Source of the DNA: Betaproteobacteria bacterium
Lineage (GTDB): Bacteria > Pseudomonadota > Gammaproteobacteria > Burkholderiales > SG8-39
DNA: 7,556 nt
Assembly (NCBI GenBank): GCA_007280315.1
Contig: QYQC01000093.1
Coordinates: 1 to 7,556 of the forward strand
Direction: 5' to 3'
A model generated the notes under the pieces. The model searched no databases. It worked only from the letters and a program-made list of their open reading frames with translations, and had not been told where the DNA came from. Made by a program: the position numbers and the translations under genes. This document shows, in pieces, positions 1 through 5,010 of this stretch. Every line of letters starts with the position of its first letter. Position 1 is the first letter of the stretch.

Positions 1-1261
1 CTGCCTGGCGTTGCAGCGCCTGCGCTTGAGCGTCGCGCTCCCTGCGCAAATTCAACTGCGCCGCCGCGCCGGCTTCGAGCTCTGCGGCTTCGCGCGCCCG
101 CGTCTGTTGGTGCAACTGACGCTCGAGTTCCAGCCGCTCGGCCTGCGCCTGTGCTGCCTCGCCTTCAACGCGCAATCGGTCTGAGGCAGCCGAGGCTGCG
201 GCCGATTCAAGCTGCTCACGCTCGCGCAGCAGCGTCTGTGCCTTCGCTTCCGCCGCGGCAAGCGCTGCGGCTGCGGTTTGCGCCGCACGTTCGGCCGCAA
301 GCCTGGTCGCGGCAGCAGCTTTGGCTTCATCATCGGCGCGCGCGCGAACTGCCATGATATCGGCCGCTTCCGCGTCAGCTTTCGCGCGATTGCGCGCCTG
401 CTCGGTGGCACGCTGATCGGCTTGCGTCCGCTCGCGCGCTGCGAGTTCCCGTTCGCGCTCCGCTTGGGCGCGGCGTTCAGCCGCGTGTGTGAGCGCCAGC
501 TCCGCCGCCTGGCGCTGTTGCGCCAGCGCGGCGGCTTCCCGTTCTGCGCGCGCGTGGAGCTCGGCCGCCGCGCCTGCTTCGCGCTCCACGGCTACACGCG
601 CCTTCGTCTGTTCAGACAGCGTGCGCTCAGCGACTGCGAGTTCCTGCGCCTGCGTTTCTGCCTCGCGTTCGGCCGCAGCAAGTTCCCGCGCCTGCGTTTC
701 CGCCGCACGCTCGGCCGCGAGCTTCGCTTCGCCCGCAGTTTTGGCCTCCTGCTGCGCCAGCAGGCGCTTGACCGCGGCGGCATTCGCCAGTGCGGTTTGC
801 TCTCGCTGCTTCGCCATCTCTTCCGCCAAAGCCTGATCGAGATTGATGCGCTGCCTGATCTTGGCCTCGGCCTGAGTCTCGGCTTCCTGACGCAGCCGCT
901 CCTGTGTTCGGGCCGATTGCTCCGCCTCTAGCCGCAGAGCGGTCTGCGCCGCAGCCGCCGCTTCCACCTGCGATCGCTGCTGCGCCAGTGCCAGCGCGTC
1001 GGTTGCTTCGCGCGTTCGCTCCGCCGCCCTGTGGATCAACTCGCGCTCGGCTTCGTCGCGCTGCCTTGACTGGTCCCGCGCCTTGGGTTCGGAGGGCGTC
1101 GTTGCGGCCACCGGCTTTGGCGCATCCGTGACATCGGCGCGCATTTGCGGATCGGCGGTCGCTGCCGAAGCTTTGGCCGGTTCCGCGCTAGCGGAACCCC
1201 CGCTCTGCAACGCCTTACGCTTGCGCTCTGCGTTCTTCAGATGATCGAGCAGGCGGCTCAT
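1..1261 (-). CDS. Long Ala/Glu/Arg-rich coiled-coil protein, partial (C-terminus off the left edge)
   Basis: I do not recognise the family, so the function is unknown. The frame is open without a stop from the ATG at 1261 to the window edge, giving 420 residues. Residues 1-19 form a charged amphipathic helix (MSRLLDHLKNAERKRK). Residues 20-69 are an Ala/Pro/Ser/Thr-rich, probably disordered linker. Residues 70-419 are one continuous helical region with exact 14-residue (two-heptad) periodicity and an acidic residue at position 3 of nearly every unit. No signal peptide or membrane segment is visible, so this part should be cytoplasmic. The N-terminal helix resembles the short 'LLxxLKxAE' helix that starts some GspB-like secretion and CpsD-like kinase proteins; this is only a suggestion. 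The frame stays open upstream to a stop near 1413, but holds no ATG, GTG or TTG, so 1261 is the only ordinary start. Its Shine-Dalgarno is weak (GGA about 7 bases upstream). The missing C-terminus may hold the defining domain. Confidence 0.8.
   Translation of the reverse strand, partial: MSRLLDHLKNAERKRKALQSGGSASAEPAKASAATADPQMRADVTDAPKPVAATTPSEPKARDQSRQRDEAERELIHRAAERTREATDALALAQQRSQVEAAAAAQTALRLEAEQSARTQERLRQEAETQAEAKIRQRINLDQALAEEMAKQREQTALANAAAVKRLLAQQEAKTAGEAKLAAERAAETQARELAAAEREAETQAQELAVAERTLSEQTKARVAVEREAGAAAELHARAEREAAALAQQRQAAELALTHAAERRAQAERERELAARERTQADQRATEQARNRAKADAEAADIMAVRARADDEAKAAAATRLAAERAAQTAAAALAAAEAKAQTLLREREQLESAAASAASDRLRVEGEAAQAQAERLELERQLHQQTRAREAAELEAGAAAQLNLRRERDAQAQALQRQA
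5..1054 (-). repeat. 25 tandem 14-residue (42-base) coiled-coil units inside the partial CDS
   Basis: Residues 70-419 of the left-edge protein divide into 25 consecutive 14-residue units with no insertion or deletion. Position 3 is Glu or Asp in 22 of 25 units, including all of the last 17, and Arg or Gln is frequent in the last four positions. Typical units read AAERAAETQARELA and AAEREAETQAQELA. Units 9 and 10 (635-718) match at 35 of 42 bases, so at least part of the array grew by duplication; most other units have diverged to pattern-level similarity. Two heptads per unit is what a regular long coiled coil would show. Confidence 0.75.
1179..1198. repeat. Perfect inverted repeat, 8-bp arms and 4-base loop, early in the coiled-coil CDS
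   Basis: GGTTCCGC (1179-1186) and GCGGAACC (1191-1198) are exact reverse complements separated by GCTA. In the mRNA of the left-edge gene this would form a GC-rich hairpin 63-82 bases after the start codon, within the codons for linker residues 21-28 (GGSASAEP). It could slow translation or transcription, or be a protein-binding site, or be a chance product of GC-rich linker codons. No poly-T follows it on either strand, so it is not a standard terminator. Confidence 0.5.
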
Positions 1262-1423
1262 GCGCAGTCCGTTTGGCGGTCGATCCCGGATATCGGTTTC
1301 GCCGCAGTTGGCATTGTTGATCGAATGCGAAAGGAAAATCCGTGCATACGCGTGGGGCCCTGTTCGCGCAGCCTGAGGTCGGTTCCTGCAGGCCGTCGCG
1401 ACTCCGGTCTCTGGTCAGGCCAG

Positions 1424-1452
1424 ATAATACTCGACCGGAATTTATCGGTTAA
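1424..1452 (-). promoter_or_regulatory. Candidate sigma-70 promoter for the coiled-coil gene
   Basis: Read on the minus strand, TTAACC (1447-1452, 4 of 6 to the -35 consensus) is followed after exactly 17 bases by TATTAT (1424-1429, 5 of 6 to the -10 consensus). The site sits in the most AT-rich patch of this intergenic region. Transcription would begin near 1417 and give a leader of about 155 bases before the ATG at 1261. This is a pattern match only. Confidence 0.4.
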
Positions 1453-1502
1453 TCAAAATTTTTGAGCCGACTGCTGCGGTGTTTCGATTGACGACACCAG
1501 CG

Positions 1503-1515
1503 GTTGCAATGCAAC
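1503..1515. promoter_or_regulatory. Perfect 13-bp palindrome, operator-like
   Basis: GTTGCA and TGCAAC are exact reverse complements around a central A. The site lies 101 bases before the reductase start, in the divergent intergenic region, and overlaps the weak plus-strand -35-like TTGCAA. Its size and symmetry suit a dimeric regulator, but only this single copy was seen. Confidence 0.35.
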
Positions 1516-1615
1516 ATCCCTGTTCGGTCGAATAACAACGGTTCTGCCGAATGCCGGTGCGCACTCAGTTGACCTGCGCTTCCGATTGGTACGTCGCTTG
1601 TTCCAGGGTGCGGAC

Positions 1616-2629
1616 ATGAAGTATTGCGTGGTGGGTGCGGGCTCTATCGGCGGTTTCGTCGGAACGAAGCTCGCGCTCGCCGGCGAGGACGTGACCCTGG
1701 TGGCGCGCGGCCCGAACCTGCAGGCGATTCGCGCCCATGGGATGCGCCTGATCATGCATGACGGCACCGAGCATGTCGCGCGCGATATTCGCAGCGCCGC
1801 AACACCGGCGGAGGCCGGAGTGCACGATGTCGTGATTCTGGGAATGAAAGCGCATCAGGTGGCGGCCGTGGCGAACGATATCGCCGCACTGTGCCACCCG
1901 GATACGATCATCATCCCGATGCAGAACGGGGTTCCCTGGTGGTACTTCCAGCGTCATGGGGGCGCGTTCGACGGGCGCACCGTTACCAGCGTCGATCCGG
2001 AGGGGGCAGTCGCCGCTGCCATCGATCCGCAACGCCTGATCGGCTGCGTCGTCTATCCCGCGTGTGAGCTTGCCGCGCCGGGCGTGGTGCGCCACATCGA
2101 GGGCGATCGTTTTCCCCTGGGCGAACTCGACGGATCGAGCAGCGAGCGCGTCAACGCGATCGCCGCGACGTTCTCGCGCGCCGGCCTCAAAGCGCCGATC
2201 CTGGACAATATCCGCGCCGAAATCTGGCTCAAGCTGTGGGGCAATCTGACCTTCAACCCGATCAGTTCCCTCACGCACTCTACGCTGGTGGACATCTGCC
2301 AGTTCCCGCTTACGCGCGAACTCGCCGCGGCAATGATGCGCGAGGCGCAGGCGGTGGCGGGACGCCTCGGCATTACGTTTCGCGTGTCACTCGACAAACG
2401 TATTGCCGGCGCCGAAAAAGTGGGCAAGCACAAGACCTCGATGCTGCAGGACATCGAGGCCGGTCGCGATCCGGAAATCGACGCCCTGGTCGGTTCGGTA
2501 ATCGAAGTCGGACGCATCGTCGGCGAACCGACGCCGCACATCGAGGCCGTGTACGCTCTGGTGAAACTGCTCGCGCGCACCATGCGTGAAGAGAAAGTCT
2601 ACATTCGCGCGCATTCCCTCATCGGCTAG
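1616..2629 (+). CDS. panE: 2-dehydropantoate 2-reductase family protein (ketopantoate reductase, PanE/ApbA type)
   Basis: The family reduces 2-dehydropantoate to pantoate with NADPH in the cytoplasm, a step of pantothenate and CoA synthesis. The 337-residue protein opens with a Rossmann fold: GAGSIGG at 7-13 and Arg31 placed for NADP phosphate. Further family positions are Lys78 in GMKAHQ and QNG at 103-105. Lys206 in the WLKLWGN segment and Glu287 in PEIDALVG match the catalytic Lys and Glu of E. coli PanE, and the SMLQDI block (275-280) before that Glu is also typical. The C-terminal helical domain appears complete. The protein is about 30 residues longer than E. coli PanE, and the family has many paralogues of unknown substrate, so pantoate formation here is an inference. 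ATG 1616 is chosen because an AGGG Shine-Dalgarno lies 7 bases before it; a TTG at 1586 would add ten residues before the Rossmann strand. No other pantothenate gene is adjacent. It converges with the next gene, 51 bases away. Confidence 0.87.
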   Translation: MKYCVVGAGSIGGFVGTKLALAGEDVTLVARGPNLQAIRAHGMRLIMHDGTEHVARDIRSAATPAEAGVHDVVILGMKAHQVAAVANDIAALCHPDTIIIPMQNGVPWWYFQRHGGAFDGRTVTSVDPEGAVAAAIDPQRLIGCVVYPACELAAPGVVRHIEGDRFPLGELDGSSSERVNAIAATFSRAGLKAPILDNIRAEIWLKLWGNLTFNPISSLTHSTLVDICQFPLTRELAAAMMREAQAVAGRLGITFRVSLDKRIAGAEKVGKHKTSMLQDIEAGRDPEIDALVGSVIEVGRIVGEPTPHIEAVYALVKLLARTMREEKVYIRAHSLIG

Positions 2630-2680
2630 CAGGCCGCGGAAAGCGCGATTTTCCTCTCGATCAGGTTCCCGGCGCCGAGG

Positions 2681-3223
2681 TCAGTCCGACCACAGCGTGA
2701 ACACGCTGAGGCCGCGTTTTTCCAGCCGCGCGCGGCCTTTCTGTGCCACCAGTTCGTGGATGAAACAGCACTCGGCCACCTTGCCGCCGAGGTCATGAAT
2801 CAGCATCGCCGCGGCTTCGCTCACCGCACCGGTGGCGAGCATGTCGTCGATCAAAACTACTTCCTCGCCGGGCGCGATGACGTTCACGCTCATTTCGATC
2901 GGCTCGGAAGAATGCCCGAATTCATGTTCGCGGCTGATGGTCTCGCCCGGAAGTTTGCCCAGCTTGCGGATCGGAATGAAGCCCGCGTCGAGCCGGTAGG
3001 CGAGCGCTGCACCGATGACAAATCCGCGCCATTCCATGCACGCGAATTTTCTGATTCCCCGGGGGGCGTAGCGCGCCGCCAGCAAATCGATCACCGCGTG
3101 AAAGCCGGGTCCGTCGGCCAGCAACGTGGTGAGATCGTAGTAGGTGTCGCCCTGACCGGGGTAGTCGGGGATTTTTCGCACGAGCGAGCGCAGATCCGCT
3201 GCGGACGGGGTTGCTGCTTTCAT
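2681..3223 (-). CDS. apt: Adenine phosphoribosyltransferase-type protein, divergent
   Basis: Type I phosphoribosyltransferases of this group join adenine and PRPP to make AMP in cytoplasmic purine salvage. The 180-residue length is normal for APT. The PRPP-binding segment VVLIDDMLATGAV (122-134) matches the usual VVDDLLATGGT type, and the flexible-loop start RKLGKLPGETIS (86-97) is close to the family form. An EWRGF block (64-68) stands where EARGF is usual, and YYDLTTLL (28-35) where FRDITPLL is usual. The rest of the loop (98-111) keeps family length but replaces the common Tyr residues with His. These changes sit at substrate-facing places, so the base preference could differ; adenine is the default reading. 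ATG 3223 is chosen because GGA lies 9 bases upstream; a TTG at 3229 would be too near it. The gene stands alone, convergent with the reductase and divergent from the NnrU gene. Confidence 0.82.
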   Translation of the reverse strand: MKAATPSAADLRSLVRKIPDYPGQGDTYYDLTTLLADGPGFHAVIDLLAARYAPRGIRKFACMEWRGFVIGAALAYRLDAGFIPIRKLGKLPGETISREHEFGHSSEPIEMSVNVIAPGEEVVLIDDMLATGAVSEAAAMLIHDLGGKVAECCFIHELVAQKGRARLEKRGLSVFTLWSD

Positions 3224-3355
3224 GGGCAAGATTCCAGAGGGTTAAAGCAATGACCCCACATTTACCAGATTGGCGGCCAGTCTGTCCATACGCATCTCGC
3301 GGAAAGCGACGGGCGGGGTGCTTTTTGTGGATCCCGCCCTGGTGAAGTATTTTGC

Positions 3356-3366
3356 GGCGGACCGCC
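3356..3366. promoter_or_regulatory. 11-bp GC palindrome beside the NnrU-gene -10 box
   Basis: GGCGG, a central A, then CCGCC form a perfect palindrome ending one base before the TATAAT at 3368. This places it in the promoter spacer, where a bound regulator could block RNA polymerase. In sequence this GC-rich such a short palindrome can also arise by chance. Confidence 0.25.
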
Positions 3367-3367
3367 C

Positions 3368-3373
3368 TATAAT
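3368..3373 (+). promoter_or_regulatory. Perfect -10 box (TATAAT) for the NnrU-family gene
   Basis: TATAAT is a full consensus -10 element 55 bases before the chosen GTG start, giving an expected transcription start near 3380 and a leader of about 50 bases. No good -35 hexamer is found at 16-19 bases (AAGTAT at the 17-base position), so the promoter may need an activator or another sigma contact. The in-frame ATG at 3372 overlaps this box and so is unlikely to be the true start. Confidence 0.45.
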
Positions 3374-3428
3374 GCCGCCTGAACATTTGATAGGGCGCAC
3401 CGCCGGTTCCGGGGCGCGATATAAAATC

Positions 3429-4007
3429 GTGACAATTCTGCTCGCTGGCCTGATCGTTTTTCTGGGCGCGCACTCGACGCGCATTTTCGCCGACGACTGG
3501 CGCTCGGCCCAGCGCAAGCGTCTGGGCGAAAACGCCTGGAAGGGCATCTACTCCATCGTGTCGGTCATCGGTTTCGGCCTGATCATCTGGGGCTACGGTA
3601 TGGCGCGGCAGCAGCCTGTCGTGCTGTGGGTTCCACCCGCAGCCATGCGGCATGCGGCGGCGCTGCTGACCGTGATCGCGTTCGTACTTTTGGTCGCGAC
3701 CTATGTACCGCGCAACGCGATCAAGGCGCGCCTGCACCATCCGATGGTGCTAAGCGTCAAGGTCTGGGCGTTTGCCCACCTGCTGGCGAACGGGACGCTC
3801 GCCGCTGTGCTGCTGTTCGGCGCATTCCTGGCGTGGGCCGTAGCCTGCTATATCGCTTCGAAACGGCGGGATCGCGCGGCCGGGACGCAATATCCTGCCG
3901 GCACGGCCAGCGCAACCATGGCGACGGTGGCCATCGGCGCTGCGTTCTGGGCACTGTTCGCGTTCTGGGCGCACGGACTGTTGATCGGCGTGCGCCCGTT
4001 TGCCTGA
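3429..4007 (+). CDS. NnrU-family integral membrane protein
   Basis: This is a 192-residue inner-membrane protein with about six hydrophobic segments: near 1-16, 39-58, 74-92, 108-124, 125-142 and 163-187. Family-type features are FLGAHSTRIF (11-20), WKGIYSIVSVIGFGLIIWGYG (38-58 region), HHPM (103-106) and the KVWAFAHLLANG block (111-122). NnrU was first named from nitrite and nitric oxide reduction gene clusters, and the family is related to plant zeta-carotene isomerase Z-ISO, a haem protein. His15, His117 and His182 could be cofactor ligands here, which is inference. No denitrification or carotenoid gene is nearby, so the role is open. GTG 3429 gives the usual family length and puts the first membrane helix at the N-terminus. 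Upstream alternatives (TTG 3270, ATG 3372) lie before or inside the -10 box. No strong Shine-Dalgarno is seen; GGGGCG is about 14 bases away. Confidence 0.83.
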   Translation: MTILLAGLIVFLGAHSTRIFADDWRSAQRKRLGENAWKGIYSIVSVIGFGLIIWGYGMARQQPVVLWVPPAAMRHAAALLTVIAFVLLVATYVPRNAIKARLHHPMVLSVKVWAFAHLLANGTLAAVLLFGAFLAWAVACYIASKRRDRAAGTQYPAGTASATMATVAIGAAFWALFAFWAHGLLIGVRPFA

Positions 4008-4013
4008 TCTGCT

Positions 4014-4036
4014 GCGCCGGCCCCTGGTGTCGGCGC
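4014..4036. terminator. GC-rich hairpin between convergent genes
   Basis: GCGCCG (4014-4019) and CGGCGC (4031-4036) pair exactly; one G-U pair and one C-G pair extend the stem to eight pairs around a 7-base loop. It begins seven bases after the NnrU-family stop and lies before the end of the convergent thioesterase gene, so it could end transcription from either side. No T-run follows, so a Rho-independent terminator is not well supported; it may instead protect a 3' end. Confidence 0.3.
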
Positions 4037-4082
4037 CTGTTGTCGCGGCCTCCTGAACGCTATCGGCTGCGCGCCGCCGGTT

Positions 4083-4925
4083 TCATTCCCGCTGGCGGAT
4101 CGCCAGACTTTGCGTCGCCCGTCCGATCATCCCCTGCGCGTCGAAAATTCGCGACTCGGCCAGGCCGCCGCCGTCCGGCCCCAGCAGCGTACATGCGTCG
4201 ATACAGATCCATTCGCCTTCGGCCCGGCGCAGCAGGTTGATGGTGAGGTCGGAGTTGACGAATATATAGCGATGAAAATCGAGAATGGCGCTGATGCCGT
4301 TGCCTGAATCCGCGGCGACGGCGACGCGCTCCAGTCCGCCCGGTGCTTCGCCCGCGAGCAGCGGATAACGCAGGCGAAACCAGACCGCGGACGGACCGCG
4401 GAAGAACACGCCTTGCGCGATACGGCTCTCGATCAGCTCGTGATAGCCGGTCGTTTTGCTCGAAAACGGGAATTCCACCGCCGGCGACTGTTCCAGTGAT
4501 CGTGGCGCCTGCGGCAGCGGATGTCCGGCAAGACCGGCGGGGATGTCCAGTCCGGCTTCGCGCTGCGCCACCGCGGTGAAGCGCGCCACCTCCTTGCCGC
4601 CTGCACGCAGCTCGGCCGAAAAATGCGCAATGTTGCGCCCGGCGTAATCGGTCCGGACTTCGATCGTGAGCTCGGCGATCGGTATCGGGCGCAGCAGGTT
4701 CGCGGTCAGGCGCGCGACGTGCGTGAGACCCAGCGCGGCTGCCGCTTGCTCGATACTGCGCCCGACCAGCGCAATCGGCGGGCCGGCATGCTGATGGTCC
4801 GGATGCCACGGGCCGCGTGTCAGATCGGTCGAGGCGTAGGCACCCTGCGCCATCGCGACGTAGGCGCTGCCCGGAGGAGAGGCGGCTGTGCGCTGCTGGT
4901 CTGTGGGAGCGTTGGCCATGGTCAT
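4083..4925 (-). CDS. TesB-like double-hotdog acyl-CoA thioesterase
   Basis: The protein is predicted to hydrolyse acyl-CoA thioesters in the cytoplasm. The 280 residues hold two hotdog domains. The N-terminal one (about 25-125) has the GPWHPDHQHAGPPIAL block (38-53) typical of the TesB-like 4HBT_3 group. The C-terminal one (about 170-276) has WFRLRYPLL (182-190), a DSGNG turn (206-210), VNSDLTINLLR (223-233) and a closing DAQGMIG...TQSL segment. Asp206, Thr228 and Gln272 fall where E. coli TesB has its Asp-Thr-Gln catalytic triad. The substrate cannot be read from sequence. ATG 4925 (MTMANAP) is used; ATG 4919 two codons later is equally possible. The frame extends to 4997, but those residues look non-coding. 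No clear Shine-Dalgarno precedes either ATG. The gene lies 81 bases downstream of the MFS gene on the same strand, so the two may be co-transcribed, although a separate promoter is also possible. Confidence 0.82.
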   Translation of the reverse strand: MTMANAPTDQQRTAASPPGSAYVAMAQGAYASTDLTRGPWHPDHQHAGPPIALVGRSIEQAAAALGLTHVARLTANLLRPIPIAELTIEVRTDYAGRNIAHFSAELRAGGKEVARFTAVAQREAGLDIPAGLAGHPLPQAPRSLEQSPAVEFPFSSKTTGYHELIESRIAQGVFFRGPSAVWFRLRYPLLAGEAPGGLERVAVAADSGNGISAILDFHRYIFVNSDLTINLLRRAEGEWICIDACTLLGPDGGGLAESRIFDAQGMIGRATQSLAIRQRE

Positions 4926-4980
4926 GCTGTCGGAACTATTTGTCGAAATCAGGGATGGAAACCGTGCGGGGACGGACGAA

Positions 4981-5010
4981 AGTATCCACCGGCGCAAGCA
5001 ACGCCGTCAA
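4981..5010 (-). promoter_or_regulatory. Candidate promoter for the thioesterase gene
   Basis: On the minus strand TTGACG (5005-5010, 5 of 6 to the -35 consensus) is followed after 18 bases by GATACT (4981-4986, 4 of 6 to the -10 consensus). The -35 overlaps the stop codon of the upstream MFS gene, and transcription would start near 4974, about 50 bases before the thioesterase ATG. If active, it would let the thioesterase be expressed independently of the transporter. Confidence 0.3.

Larger units (their letters stand above)
1262..1615. other. Divergent intergenic region (354 bases)
   Basis: No credible gene is seen between the coiled-coil gene and the reductase gene. The region holds the candidate minus-strand promoter, an AT-rich patch (about 1441-1465) and a 13-bp palindrome. 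On the plus strand only weak promoter-like hexamers are seen: TTGCAA at 1504-1509 and TCGAAT at 1528-1533, with an 18-base spacer. A short plus-strand open frame ending at 1465 lacks coding character. Confidence 0.55.

Noticed and set aside
278..931. A 217-codon plus-strand open frame rich in Arg and Leu opposite the coiled-coil gene
   Set aside because: It is the antisense reading of Ala/Glu/Arg-rich codons. The minus-strand frame stays open for 420 codons with regular 14-residue periodicity and so is the real one.
1..1054. CRISPR array or DNA minisatellite as an explanation of the 42-base periodicity
   Set aside because: There are no constant repeats with unique spacers. Most units are diverged in DNA and the pattern is kept at protein level, in frame, with no stop codons.
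1262..1412. In-frame N-terminal extension of the coiled-coil protein upstream of ATG 1261
   Set aside because: The frame is open to a stop near 1413 but has no ATG, GTG or TTG, and the residues it would add show no coding pattern.
2638..2654. GGAAA / TTTCC inverted repeat between the convergent reductase and apt genes as a terminator
   Set aside because: The stem is only five pairs, mostly A-T, with no T-run after it; too weak to call.
2922..3740. A 272-codon minus-strand frame spanning the 5' parts of the apt and NnrU genes
   Set aside because: It crosses an intergenic region and two genes with strong family motifs in other frames, and it has low-complexity Arg/His/Gly composition.
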